DNA of 64,000 nucleotides. Origin: Gaeumannomyces sp. JS-464. Lineage: Eukaryota > Ascomycota > Sordariomycetes > Magnaporthales > Magnaporthaceae. Position 1 is the stretch's first letter; each line of letters starts with the position of its first letter. The notes below the pieces were generated by a model. The model worked only from the letters and a program-made list of their open reading frames with translations. It searched no databases and was not told where the DNA came from. The stretch covers positions 5,084,001 through 5,148,000 of the forward strand of contig NGZR01000003.1 of the NCBI GenBank assembly GCA_002197995.1. Reading direction: 5' to 3'. The translations under genes were made by a program, and so were the position numbers. Of this stretch, positions 40,096-52,800 are shown piece after piece.

Positions 40096-41012
40096 CTTGC
40101 CAAGTACGAGACTCGCGGGCGCGCTCTTCGCCGCCAGCTGGGTGGTCCTGCTGGTCGCCGTGTGGATCCACAAGCTCCCGTGCTCGGACCGAGACTGTTT
40201 GAGGCGGCTCAGTGCGCCGTGTAGTGAACACCAAACAAAACGGGTTCTCGGCCCCCACCCCAGAGCTTTGCATCGCTGTCCTAATGCCAACTGCTTGACA
40301 AACGCGCGCGCACAGCGCCATTGCACAATGTGACCGGGTACGGGGACGCCCAATTGGAGGCCGGGCCCCTACAAAGGGAAACCGACAGGCGACCTCGAGG
40401 CCAAGTGGAAGGACCTCTGTTACTGAAAATTTTTAGGTCAGCACACTGGGCATACATCCCTGTTGCAGCTGGCTGGGCCAATAATTCCCTGAGAGCAGAC
40501 GGCTCTTTTGACCTCCCAGACTCGGCCCTCGGCGGCCTAAACAAGCCGGCCGACGGCATCGACGGCAAGCCCTGGGCGCGCAACCCCCTCGGGCGGCCTG
40601 TTCGCGGGGCTCGAGTTTTCCACAACCTGCACTGCCTCGACCTCGTCCGCAGTACATGCACCGGGACCACTGGGACTACCGCGCCAGCCCGCCCTTTCAG
40701 GGTGGCGATGAGCGCGTCCTTGCTATAAGAAAAAGTTTCTCCCGCATGAGTCCCAACCCCGCGACTGATTGACCAAGACTAAAGCACGTCGACTACTACA
40801 TCGAGGGCCTCCGCCTCCAGCTAACGTGCAGCGCCGACGCGGCGCCGTTCCTGCATACAAACGACACCGAAAAGGACGTCATGCCCGACTTTGACACGCG
40901 CCACCGCTGCCCCAAGTACAACAGAATCGCCGCCTGGGCCAAGGAGCGCCAAATCATGGAGGCGGGCGGAGGTGGGGAGGGAGGGCATGGCAAGGGGCAC
41001 CAACATGGATGA
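40096..41012 (+). pseudogene. UstYa-like (DUF3328) oxidase pseudogene
   Basis: Pieces in order: a membrane anchor LFAASWVVLLVAVWIHKLPC then SDRDCLRRLSAPC (about 40,100-40,240); GPYKGKPTGDLEAKWKDLCY (about 40,365-40,424); AAGWANNSLRADGSFDLPDS, GLNKPADGIDGKPWARN and VFHNLHCLDLVR, the first HxxHC motif (about 40,470-40,650). A one-base deletion leads to QYMHRDHWDYRASPPFQGGD. After a small intron whose donor now reads ATAAGA comes KHVDYYIEGLRLQLTCSADA to DTRHRCPKYNRIAAWAKERQ and a Gly/His tail to the TGA at 41,012. The second motif HVDHC has become HVDYY. UstYa-type proteins cyclise or oxidise peptides in fungal secondary metabolism; this copy should be inactive. Confidence 0.8.
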
Positions 41013-43192
41013 ATGATAATGATACGACTCGGGAGGTAGCGAACAAAATAAAAACGATTTTAAGAAAATAAAGGATCACGTTTGAGGATGACCCAAAAAG
41101 CGGAATCGGTCTAGGGAAGCCGTTGGGGTGCGGGGGGGAAAGAGCAGCCCCAGCCGAAGGTCAATTAGGGGAGGTCCTGCAGTCTCGATTGAGTGTGGAG
41201 CTCACGCCCAGCCAAACGCCAACAATCATCCCCAGACGGGCGGGTTCGCGTAACAAAAGCTTCGCAAAAGCTTATCCCGTCTTCCCGCTCCCCCAGACAT
41301 TGATTCCCACCACTCGGCATTTGTCTACTCCTGTCGGGGAAACGTGCAGGGGTTAAAGTGAGCGAACAAACGATAAGGAACGGTCGGTGAAAGTGGCCTC
41401 CATTCACGCTCGTCGTTCGCCATCCCTCCTAGGTGTGCTTTTGCCTTCCTAGACGACACGTAGCGCTGCGGGTCCTTGGCTCTCGAACGACAAGGGGCAG
41501 TTCATGTGCCTACGGACGTGGGGTTGGACCCCGCTGGCTGGGGGCTCCGTCGACGGGGTGGGTCTGGGCGGGGTCTTTCATCAGCCAACAGGGATGGTGT
41601 GGGGTCTATGGCGGGGGACTCGCTGTGACAGCATGCGGCCAAAAGTCCTCGCCGGCACAGGCGCTTGCAACGCCCGGCGCCTGGAAGCCAGGCTGGGGCT
41701 GCTCAGCCGTTGGGGCTGGGCCGGGCGCGTGGAGGGGGGCGCATGCAGGTGGAGGCTTTGCTCGGTGCCCGCCACAGGCGAGGGGTTGGGCGCCATGGTT
41801 TGTCGGGCTCGCCCACGATGTGGCCCGCCCCGTCCCAGTTGTCCTCGGTGATAACTCAGGCGTCGCCTCCATGTCGTAAAGCGACATGCTGGGACGGCAA
41901 ATAATGCCATGATCAAGCGAGTACTGGAAAAAGATTAACCCCAGTGGGCGAGTTCTCGTTCTCCATGGCGCTGTGGTCGTCCGCCATCAACATCTCTCTC
42001 TCCTCGCCGGACAAGCCGGGTGACCCAGGGGTAGATGCGGCGAGATCCATCTTCTTTCATCGGCCAGCGCTGGTGAAGAGCATTGGAAGATAATCCGAGG
42101 CGACGCCTATTTAAAAGTGCGAGGTTCAATACAGCGTCCCATTATTGGCCTTATGGGGACTTTTGATCCTGGGTGCGACGCGCGCCACCTCCCCCTCCCG
42201 CGTCCTAATCCTCGTACATTGGGACGGTCTTGAATGAGGCGCAAGGTTGCTGGAGGCCCGTCTTCCCGAGCTCGCCGCATACCTCTTTTAACCCATATCC
42301 TCAAAGTATCGGCTGTCACATCATGCAACTAGCCACTAAAAGATTAGGCTTCGGCACCTATGCAGATACCAACGGGGCGGCGTGGCGGATGGGAGCCCCA
42401 GGCTGGCCGCCACGTCCCGGTTCCTTCCCAACATGAACTTCACAAAATCCGCGAGGTGTGGTTGCCGACGGGACATTCGGCACCCATGTAACGCGGAGGC
42501 CATCTGACACATCAGGGGTGCGCACGCCGGCCGGCAATTTTGGTCTCCAATTGACCATTTACCGCACTTCAGCGCCGCCCATAGTTGCCCGTGCTCCCGC
42601 GAAATGGCCCGCCCCGGCAAACTGGCCCCTCCACTTCTTTCAGCCTTCAGGCGGTGGGTTGGCGCCCGATTCGCTGCAAGGACACTCCGAGGCCCAGTTG
42701 CGCGCCCGGGGCCTCCATCATCCATGTTGCTCCCGCCAGTCCGGTTCCCATTCCTTTTCCGCGGATTCGGCCCCAAGACCTGCAGGTGAATAGGGGAGAC
42801 TTCATGCCAAGGCCAGCCACTGGAGAAAAAAAAAATGACAGATACTGGAAGCTTATCGTGTTGATTCGCTAAAGAGTTCTGCCCACACCGCATAATTTAC
42901 AAGAGCTCACCGTCCCCGGCATTCAGCTAGACCTACGGAAACCAATCAGCGATACTGTCGGACCTGCTCCTCGCTCCACTCCCAGAACTTCCGTAAGGCC
43001 CCATCGCCTCCAAACGCCTCAGACCCGCCGCCTTGCGAAGATCAGCTCTGGTTGAGAAGTCCCTATCCCAAGGGACAACTGCACCGCGGGGAGGAGCCAG
43101 ATACGTCAGCATTCCGAAGGCCAGTTTCCCCGCCACGAGGCTGCACACGTTTTGCGTTTGGGACCAAGCGGCAGGGCCCTCAGGACGCAGGG
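41013..43192. other. Stretch with no recognised gene
   Basis: About 2.2 kb. Several plus and minus frames overlap (for example 41,433-41,879 plus; 42,336-42,893 minus), all with Gly/Arg/Pro/Ala bias and none with a motif. I found no terminal repeats. It may hold decayed genes I cannot read. Confidence 0.35.
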
Positions 43193-44002
43193 CTAAAAAT
43201 CCGGGGGTGGAAGCCAAGATAGCCAATTACTCACCCCAGGCTCCAGAGTTTCGATGGTTAGGTCCGGCGAGAAGACGGCGTACAGCCCCGTGTAGGCGCC
43301 GTTAACGGCGGGTACGTGATGAAGTTGATGAGGAACTTGGCCAGCGCGCCCGAGTCCCGCGGCAGCTCCGGCTTGAGGTTCCCCGGGTTCAGCGGCAAAC
43401 TGACAATGCCATCCGCGCGGTGGCGGCGCCCGTACTCGACGCCGTGCAGGTAGTTTACCCGCCTTGCTCAGGCCGTAGGCCTCGCCCGAGCTCCCCTCGC
43501 GGCGGTAGTCGAGGTTGGTCAAGTCGACGCCCCGCGTTCTTAGCCCCCCGGAGCTCGGCGGCGGCGGACGAGACCCAGGCGATGCGGATGGTGCTGGGCG
43601 GCTCCGTCTTGGCGGTGGCAACGAGGGTCGGGGTCAAGAGCGCGGTGAAGAGGAAGTGGCCGAGGCAATTGATGCCCATGTGGCGCTCGTGGCCCTGGGG
43701 CGTGCGCGACTTGTCCGCGGGCCACATGACGCCGGCGTTGTTAAAGAGCGCGTGCAGCTTCGTTTCGGCGGTCAGGAAGCGCTGGACCGAGGCCTTGATG
43801 GCCGACGGGTCCTTGACGTCTAGCCGCTGGAAGACGAGGGACCCCTGGGGGCTCGGGACCTTTTTTGAAGGTCCGCCATGGCCGCCTGGGCCCTGGCGCC
43901 TGAGCTGCGATGCAGGCGCGCGCATTTTTGGCGAATAGGATCTGGGCGACCTCCTTGCCGATGCCCGAGTTTGCGCCTGTAATTGTGTAAACCTATGCCA
44001 TG
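43193..44002 (-). pseudogene. Short-chain dehydrogenase/reductase pseudogene
   Basis: The minus strand near 43,990 reads VYTITGANSGIGKEVAQILF, the TGxxxGIG cofactor loop, just after ATG GCA TAG (a CAG-to-TAG change would create this stop). A shift leads to VFQRLDVKDPSAIKASVQRF and LHALFNNAGVMWPADKSRTP (NNAGV motif), INCLGHFLFTALL, then STIRIAWVSSAA. Another shift gives TNLDYRREGSSGEAYGLSKA with the YxxxK active site, then YLHGVEYGRRHRADGI after a one-base insertion. A last shift gives VNGAYTGLYAVFSPDLTIET. All SDR motifs are present, but at least three frameshifts and one nonsense codon break it. Confidence 0.8.
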
Positions 44003-44600
44003 TCATTGTCAGGTAGGGGATTGCGGGGAACAGGCAAAACTCACGCGGTGAGTGCGCCAGCTCCGGCTAAGAATCCCACACCCGCTCCCGCCGAGCCGCT
44101 GCCCGCCTCGACGCCCCTATTTGCACCGATACCACCGCCAGCCGCTGCTCCTTCGGCCTCGACGCACGCGCTCGCCGCTTTACCCAGCCCAACGCGCCCT
44201 TTTTTCCTCCTGTTAATTAACAGAGTTTCGATTAGGGAATGCATGCGCTAATTACAGAGCCAACAGGGCCACGTTTAGTTGGATCGGGCCCTGACAAGCG
44301 CTACAAGTAGTGCTTATGCAGGGCCTCAAGCGTTGTTGGGTTACAGGCTTGTATTGCAGGGGAGGGGTTGCCAACTTAACTCTCTCATATACAACCGACG
44401 GACAAAAGTATCGCTTCGATTTCAATTTTCCACCCCACCTTTAAAATCAACCCCTTTATTTAACGCACGCGTGCATAATCAATTGTGTTTTAATTTGTAC
44501 TAAAACTTGGTATATAGGAAAACAATGGCTGTGGATTGCGTGTGTTTATTTTCTAGTACTTGGTATACCACCCTTTCGCTTTAATACATGCACGAAGCCG
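44003..44600. other. Transition from GC-rich to AT-rich sequence
   Basis: The composition changes at about 44,200-44,450. I see no gene. Short repeats ACTTGGTATA at about 44,506 and 44,560 may belong to the end of the Tc1-like relic. Confidence 0.3.
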
Positions 44601-45180
44601 ATTCCTAAAGGAAAGTGCCAACTTATTAATAATCTTTTAAAAAGGGCATCCCATGCCTCGACCGTTGCCATAACAAGCCTCCTATAACTTTTAAAGCCTT
44701 TTAAAGGGTTGCTAATTCGGGGTGAGCTTTGTGGATGGCTTTTTTTTTAGCAATTTCTATAAATTTTCAATCGGATTTAAATCGGGCGAGTTTAAGGGCT
44801 ATAAGATTAACTCGATCCCGTTTTTTGCAGCCTAATCCTCGAGCCAATTTTGCACTATACAAGCCTTATGCGTAAAAGCGTTATCCTGTTAGAAATAGCT
44901 TCCAAAAGAGCATACCGTAAGTAGGTGTTCCTGCAAAGCCTCGAGGACAATCCGTGCAAAAACGCCACCGTTTTTAAAGTCGGGATTTTTGTGCATCGCG
45001 TGTAAAGTAGTGCGTAAGCCGTAAGAAATAGCAGCTTAAAACATTTGGCCGTAATAAGCAGGCTTTTCTTTTAATTAAATGTTTTTAAGGTTAAATCTCT
45101 CGCTTTAGGAGTTAAAATTGCAAAAGTTAAAAAGGTTAGCGTAAAAGTGTTAATTTAAAAGTAAATTTACGTCCCGGCAC
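44600..45180 (-). mobile_element. Tc1-like transposase relic (DDE half), RIP-degraded
   Basis: The minus strand reads GGVFARIVLEALQEHLLTVC, then QDNAFTHKACIVQNWLED, AAKNGIELIL, NSPDLNPIENL and KLLKKKPSTKL with TAG stops at former Trp/Gln codons. QDNA...H and SPDLNPIENL are the second Asp and the Asp/Glu part of the DD34E-type catalytic core of Tc1/mariner transposases. The N-terminal DNA-binding part is missing, apparently displaced by the Gypsy LTR at 45,221. Confidence 0.75.
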
Positions 45181-45220
45181 TATACGTACTTTGTGCGTTC
45201 GCTTTCGCCACGCACTACAA

Positions 45221-45672
45221 TGTTACGACCAGCATGCAAACCCTAAGACATAGGACCGGAAGGGCTCCAAGTGGTGCTTTTACCCCGCACTATTAAAAAA
45301 TACGGAAACACGTAATAAGCTTACTTAAGCTAAATTTGTAAATTTTTAAATAAAGCTATAAATCTAAAAGGATTTGTGGATTTTTGGATAAAGCTATAAA
45401 TCCAAAAGGATTTTTGGATTTTTATATAAAGCTATAAATTTAAAAGTTTGTAAAAGCAGAAAGTGTATATAAAAAATGAATTTCCTATTATTTTAAATAG
45501 TTTAAATTAAAACTTCGGTATTAATTAACTTAAGTTAGCTTTTAAGCATTTTTTAAAGTAAGTAATTAAATTGCCTTTTAAATTACATGTTTTTTTTGCA
45601 ATTAAACGTAACGATATTATCTTATCCACTTTCGAAGTGCTTTACTTTAAAAGTAAACTTTTAATTATATCA
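45221..45672 (+). repeat. 5' LTR of Gypsy element A (452 bp)
   Basis: Starts TGTTACGACC and ends at ATCA (ancestral GTAACA). The left 100 bp are almost free of RIP, the right part strongly mutated. Confidence 0.75.
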
Positions 45673-46083
45673 TTTTAATTAATTTTATTTAGCATTTCGT
45701 TAAAAGAAAAAATAGTATAATTATAACAAGCAGTAGTAAAAAGCTTAAAAAGGAAAAATTACGATTTAAAAAAAGCTATTAATACGGCTAGCTTTTTTAA
45801 GCTTATAACGGACGAAATCGCTAAAAGCTAAATTAAAATAAAGCAATTTATTGCAAAATTGGTATCGATTAAAGCATTTATCGCAATTCGAGCGTACAAA
45901 TTCCCGTTTTTAAACTTTTATAAAAGGGAAAATAGTAAATTTAAAACGTTTTTTTACCAAATGCAAAAGTTGTTTTAAGTTTTACGAATAACAATTCGTA
46001 AGCGAAAAGCAAAAAGTCGTTTACGCTATTACTAAATTAAACGGTAAAGTAAAAAAAAGGTTTTAATTAACCTAAAACGATTA

Positions 46084-47945
46084 ACGTAGTTCACCACCGA
46101 ACGACACACACCACCGAGCGACATACGAATCGCGAAAACGCGACACATCTTTTTTTGCTCCCAATTCTTCCACCGACAAGCATGCTAAACTACAGCTACG
46201 AAAGCCGATTAATTCTCGCTTTCCAAGCTTTGCGATTAAACCTAAAATTAAGCATCCGGGCCGCCGCTAAAATCTACTCGGTCGCGTTCGCCACTTTCGC
46301 CAAACGAAAGCGCGGCAGGCCTGCTCGACGCGATAGCATGCCTAACTTTCGAAAATTAACGGAATTCGAAAAGGAGGCGCTTGTTAAATACATATTCGAG
46401 CTGGATTTTCGCGCATTCCCTTCCCGGCCTTTTAGTATTAAAAATATGGCCAATTAATTGCTCGCCGAACGTAACGCGGGCACTATCGGGACCAACTGGG
46501 TCGCGAAGTTCGTTAAACGCCCCGGAGTCGGTACGCGTTAAATTCGAAAGTACGACTATTAAAAAGCCAAATGCGAAAATCCTAAGCTCGTTTTTGCTTA
46601 ATTCGATTTTATACGAAACATTATAGCCAAATATGGCATTTTAAATAACGATATTTATAGTTTTAACGAAACCGGCTTTTTTATAAGCATAATCGCTGCC
46701 GTTATAGTTATTATAACATCGGAAAGCCGTAGTAAAGCAAAGCTAATTTAGTTTAGCAACCGGAAATGGGTTATAATTATTTAAAAGGTTAATTGTTGCG
46801 GTTAAGCGATCCTTTTTTTTTATTATCGTTAAAAGGCAATACTACCTGGCCAATTAGTACTCGAAAACCGGCCTTTTACGCGATTAGGTTATTTTAACGA
46901 ATGTTAACGGGTGGATTACGAACGAGCTCGGTTTAAAATAAATTCGGCATTTTAATAAGCATATTGCAACCCGCAAAAAAAGGTCCCATCGTTTATTAAT
47001 GCTAAACGGGCATAAAAGCCACCATTTAACGGATTTTAAGCTTTATTACTAAAAATATAACATTATTACGCTTTGCATACCTCCGCATTCGTTTTACTTT
47101 TTTTAACCGCTTAACGTTAAATGTTTTAGCCCGTTAAAAAAAGCGTACGGTTAACAAGTCGAAAACCTAATAAGGTTATACGTTAACCACGTAATTAAAG
47201 TCGAATTCCTTTCGGCGTTTAAAGCGGCATTTTTTAACTTTATAACCGAAAAAAATATTTAAAAAGGTTTTCGAAAAGCTGGCTTTGCTTTTTTTAATTC
47301 GAATTCGGTTTTAAAAAAGCTGGATGTAAAGTTACGAATTTTAACTCCTTTAAAAGAGCTTTTAAACGACGCCGAACTTTGGACTTTTAAAACGCTTTAA
47401 ACAGTTAAAAACGCAACTTCGTAATTCGAATATATTAAAACTCGGATTTTTAATTACCGAAATAGCTTTTTGTCGTTTATGCTATTAATTGTAAACACCA
47501 ATTAACCGAAAAGGGTTAAAGCAATTATGCATCGGGTTAACTTTTTAAAGAAAAAGAACTCCAAATTACGAAAGGTGAACGAAGCGCTAAGCAAACGCCG
47601 GAAAGCTAAAAAAACACGTGTCCGGCAAAAAGGGTTATATATTATCGAAAAAATACGAAGTGTTTTGGATTAGAAAAAGCTGGATGGATAGTTATAGCAA
47701 AAAATGCGCGATTATAGGGGTTAAAAAAGAAGGGCAACGACGACTCGTTAACGATGTGGCACTTGCGGCAAAACCGGACATAATGCGCGCATTTGCCAAA
47801 AGGAAGTAAAAACGTTCGATGTATACAATTCCGAATAGTTTAAATGGATTGCTGGCGTTATTAGGTTAGCATGCGCGTTAATTAATCGAAGGTCGGGTGT
47901 GGGTGTGTCGTTTAGTAATGTATGTCGTTCGGTAGTAAACTACGT
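46084..47945 (+). mobile_element. Fot1/pogo-like DNA transposon, copy 2 (1,862 bp), RIP-degraded
   Basis: Ends ACGTAGTTCACCACCGAACG and TCGGTAGTAAACTACGT, with TA on both sides (46,082-46,083 and 47,946-47,947). The empty target CGATTATTTTAAAAAAT exists in element B near 50,250. Transposase on the plus strand from about 46,182: MLNYSYESRLILAFQALRLN, then RKLTEFEKEALVKYIFELDF and NMANRLLAERN (DNA-binding domain), YSFNETGFFISIIAAVIVIT near 46,655-46,715 (first catalytic Asp replaced by Asn), and a C-terminal CCHC knuckle CGTCGKTGHNARIC near 47,757-47,800. Stops are frequent. It is less mutated than the copy at 12,545. Confidence 0.85.
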
Positions 47946-49408
47946 TATTTTAAAAAATATATAAAAGTTAAAAACTATTAAAATTATTTTCGCTAATTTC
48001 GAAACTTTTGGAAAAAAAAAAGGTTAAAAAAGTGTTTAAAATAGTTAAAAAACCCAAATCGCCGAAAAAATTTGCTAGCGTTTGAATAACGAGGAATTAC
48101 AGCTAAATATGCCGTAAACTTTTAACAAATTAGCATTAAATTTAATTAAAGCGACGTTACGTTAATGCTGCATTTTTATAACGGATTACGTAAAAACGTA
48201 AAAGATAAACTCGCGAAGCAAAATCGCTTTAAATTTTTTACGAATTACGTTAGGAATACGGTTCGTATTAGCGATAAATTATACGAACGATAATAAGGAA
48301 AAAAAGAATATAGTTTTAAAAATACGGCATAAAATAATAAAGCTAATTAAAAAAAGGTTAAGTAATAACCTATTACGGTTTATAAAACGCATTTAAACTT
48401 TATAAACTTTAATGCAAAAGCCGTTTACTAATAATAAAAGTAGTAAAAAAAGCAAAAGTAAAACCTGAAAAAACGGGAAGTGCTTTAAATGCGGTTAGGC
48501 CGGCTATATAAAATAAACTACTTTTAACGAAATAATAACCAGCAAGTAGTTAACTTTTAGCGAACGTAAAAAAGCTCGATATAAAAAGGATTATGCTTCG
48601 GGTTAACGTTTAATTAAAAGTATTATTATTATAATAAATTATGTGCTATATATACCAGTTTGTTAAAAAGGTTACCAAATAATACCTTCGAAATTTACAA
48701 AACATTGTTATGTTTAAAGTTATAAAAGTTAAATATAATAGCGAAAAGAAATAGCGCGTTATTTTTAGGCTTACAAATTTAAAAGAGGAAAACGACGCCG
48801 TTTTTTATTAAACTTAAAAAAGCAACTTTAAAAAAGCGATTTAATAAAAAAAAGGGATTTAACGTAAAAAACTTTTAAGTTAAACCTATTTTTTCCGCGA
48901 GCTCGAGGATTTTAAACACCGATAAAAACATCGGAACGACCGAATTTTAAAAACGAGCAAAAGGCCCGAACGACGTAACTTTTATACTTATAGTTTGCGA
49001 AAACTAGGTAAGTTAAAAAAATTAGCGAGCTTTTACACTTTTTAACGTTTCGAAATGTTTTTAAAATGTTAAAATTTTAAAACATCTTAACGAACCGTTA
49101 TGCCATACCATTTTAGCGAAAAAGGCCGACGGTTAACTTTTATCGTGGTTGTTAATAACTAGGAAATTAAATACGTAAGTAAAAGGTTTAAAAACGTAAG
49201 CTATTAAAAGGTGCACTTTTAATACTAACTTAATATCGATTTAACGCATTTTAAACATTTGTACTTTTTTTAAGCAAAATGTATTTATAAGAAATGCAAA
49301 TTCCATTTTAAGCTTAAATTAAAGCATAACTTTTTTTTATAAAAGTTTAAAAACGAATTTAAAGTTAAACCACGGTTAGCATTTTAATTACGGCGGTAAA
49401 AACTAACT

Positions 49409-49819
49409 TATTACGACTAGCATGCAAGCTTTAAAATAATAGGATAAGAAAGGCATTAAGCGGTGCTTTTGCCCTGCATTAGGTTATAAAAACGACATAA
49501 CCAAAAAGGATTTATGGATTTATAAGCAAAGCAACTAATTTAAAAAAGATTTGTAAATTTATAAGCAAAGCAACAAATCCAAAAAACTATTAAAAAAGCA
49601 ATATATATATTATATATAAAATGGATTTCCTATTATTTTAAGTAGTTTTAACTAGGGCTTCGGCATTAATTAATTAAAGTTAACTTTTAAACATTTTTTA
49701 AAGCAAGCAATTAAATTGTTTTTTTTAAAATCACGTGTTTTTTTATTAACTAGGTTAAAAATACTATCTTTTCCACCTTTAAAATGCCTTACTTTAAAAG
49801 CAAACCTTTACTTGTAACA
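49409..49819 (+). repeat. 5' LTR of Gypsy element B (411 bp)
   Basis: Starts TATTACGACTAGCATG (ancestral TGTTACGACC) and ends CTTGTAACA, followed by TTTTAACTAATTTTATTTAA, the leader shared with the other family members. Confidence 0.8.
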
Positions 49820-52800
49820 TTTTAACTAATTTTATTTAATACTTTATTAAAAAGAGGATAATGCAGCTATAATAAGCAGTAATAAAAAGCTTAAAAAGGA
49901 AAAAACCACGGTTTTTACTTTTAACGGTGTTAAGTATAACCTCGACGAAGCAGCTAATACGGCCAGCTTTTTTAAACTTATAACGGACGAAATCACTAAA
50001 AGCTAAACCGATTTAAAGCAATTTACTGCGAAGTTAGTATTTTTTAAAACACTTATCGCAATCCGAGCGTATAAATTCTCGTTTTTAGATTTTTACGAAA
50101 GAAAAAACGGAAAGCTTAAAACGTTTTTAATTAAATGCAAAAGCTATTTTAAATTTTACGAATAGCAATTCGCAAGCGAAAAACAAAAGGTTGCTTACAC
50201 TATTACCAAGCTGGACGGCAAAGTAAAAAAGTGGTTTTAACTAACCTAAAACGATTATTTTAAAAAATATAAAAATAACTAGGAAATTACCAAGCTTATT
50301 TTCGCTAATTTCGAAACCTTCGGAAAAAAATTCGGAAAAGTGTTCGGTATAATCGACGAAACCCGAGTTGCCGAAAAAAACTTGCTAGCTTTTAAATAGC
50401 GAAAAGCCGCAGCCAAATACGTAACGAACTTTTAAAAGATTAGCATTAAGCTTAGCTAAAATAATGCCAAGTTAATATTGCATTTTTACAAATGGTTACG
50501 CGAAAACGTAAAAAATAAACTCGCTTAGCAAAATCGCCTAAAGTTTTTTATAAATTACGTTAAAAACGCGGTTCGCATTAGCGACAAATTGTACAAACGA
50601 TAATAAAAAAAGAAAAAATATGGTTTTAAAAGTACGGCATAAAGTAATAAAGCTAACTGAAAAAAGGCTAAATAATAGCCTATTACGGCTTATAAAACGC
50701 ATTTAAACCTTATAAACTTTAATACGGAAGCCGTTTACTAGTAGCAAAAGCAGTAAAAAAACAAAAGCAAAACCCGAAAAGCGAAAAGTGTTTTAAATGC
50801 GGCTAAACCGGCCATATTAAAGCAAATTGCTTTTAACGAAATAATAACCGCTAAATAACAAACTTTTAGCAAACGTAAAACAACCTGGTATAAAAAAAGC
50901 ATATTTTAAACCGATATTTAGCTAAACGTGCTATTACGATAAGCTATGCGATATATATTAGTCCGATAAAAAGGCTACCGGATAATATCCTCGGAAATTT
51001 CGAAACATTTGCATGTTTAAAACCACAAAGCTTAAATACGATAGCGAAAAAAAATAGCGCGTCGTTTTCGGGCTTACGAATTTGGAAAAAAAAGCTCGAA
51101 ATTTTTTTTTAAACTAAACACACCTTTTCCGAAAATCGAAAAACTCCGATATTAACGCCGAAATAAACCAAAACGGTTAAACTTTTAAAATAGCCGAATT
51201 TTAAAAACGAGTAAAAAGTTTAAACGGCGAAACCTTTATATTTATAATTCGTGAAAATTAAACAAATTGGAAAAGCTAACCCGTTTTTACGCTTTTTAAT
51301 ATTTCGAAGTGTTTTTAAAACGTTAAAGTTTTAAAACACCCCGATAAACCGTTATATTACGCCACCCCGGCGGACGGAAATAACGGCTAACTTTTATCGT
51401 AATTTAACGATTAGCAAAAAGTTAAATATGCTAACTACTAGTCCGATAACGTAAACGAGCTAAAAAAAAGCTACGTTAATATTTAAAAATTAGTTTAGCA
51501 TTAAAATAAAACACCCTAAATATTTGTACCTTTTTAAGCAAAATGCATTTACGGAAAATGCAAATTTTACTTATAACCTAAATTTAAATACGATTTTTTC
51601 CTACGAAAATTAGGAAATAAGCTTAAAATTAAACCTTGTTTAGCATTCCAATTGCTATAGTAAAAGCCAGCCTAAATCGGCAGGTTTACCGTAGTTTTTA
51701 AACTTAGCGAGCGGTATTTAATGCTATGTATTATTAAAACGCTCGATTAAAAGAAATGCGAAACCGCGGAATGCAAAAAACATATAGCATAAAAAGCGGG
51801 AATTTAATATTAAAAGATTGCATAAGCGTATATCCCGTTTAACCCGGAAAAAAACGAACGTACAATACTCGTTCCTTTTATTAAAAAACTAAAAAAACCA
51901 CCCGAACGAAAAGCATAAAATTAAAAAAAAGGAAAAACTAATAAAAACTTTTAAAATAGCAAAATCGAGTTAACCGTACGATTTTTTAATATTCCAAATG
52001 GAATATTAAAAGAAAAAGGTTAAAATAATAATTGATTGCGAAATATAAAGCGATTATATATTACTATAAGCGGTTAAACGGTATAAAATTCCCATAAAAC
52101 GGAAATATTAACCGTATTAATTAAAAATGGTTAAAAAAATACCTATCGCTTATAATAAAAATAAATCGATTAAAAAACATAACTAATAATATTACGCATT
52201 TAAAATAAGGAAAACGTTATTATTATATTAGACGAGCTAAATATGAAAAAAGGAAATGTAATTTTCGAAATCTTTTAATTTAAGAAAAATAATTTACAAA
52301 TAAATTGGATTACCGGTTAAATTTAATAAGAAAAATTATAAATAATTAAAACGGTTTACCAATTACAAACCCTAAACCGTAAGCATAAAAAGCAACGAAA
52401 AAAGATTATAACGGTAATAAAATTTAACAATTTACTTTTGCATTTAACATTAACAAATACGCGATTATTTAAAGCGGAAAACGATTAAAATAATTTAACT
52501 AATATTAAAAAATGGCTTGCGAATATTTCGAAAAAATACTATAAATACGAGAATTTGTTTTGGAAAAAACCTAAAAACGGTGCTTTTCGAATATAAACCG
52601 TTTAATTTGGAAATTAAACTTAAGTTAAAAACGTAGTTTAAATATTAAAAGCTGTATTAATTTAGCTTTCGACAATAAATGGTGTTAAAAAAACAGTTCA
52701 AAGAAAATTTACGAAAGAAATATATAAAACTTTTCGATTTTTAATAAAGTATAAAATCTTATAAAAAAACGGAATAAAGCGATATGCATTAATTACCGAT

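Larger units (their letters stand above)
45221..49408 (+). mobile_element. Gypsy element A (plus strand), 5' LTR, gag and start of pol; cut by Fot1-like copy 2 and by element B
   Basis: 5' LTR 45,221-45,672 starts TGTTACGACCAGCATG (reverse complement of the Gypsy-1 LTR, same family) and is followed by the common leader TTTTAATTAATTTTATTTAG. Gag begins near 45,760, is interrupted at 46,084 by a TA-flanked transposon, and resumes at 47,948. A zinc knuckle is seen near 48,478 (KCFKCG, stop, AGYIK). The sequence runs into the protease region (about 49,390), where element B's LTR starts. No ORF survives. Confidence 0.75.

Noticed and set aside
42336..42893. 185-codon minus-strand frame
   Set aside because: No signal peptide, domain or splice-linked extension; a plus-strand frame of similar quality overlaps it.
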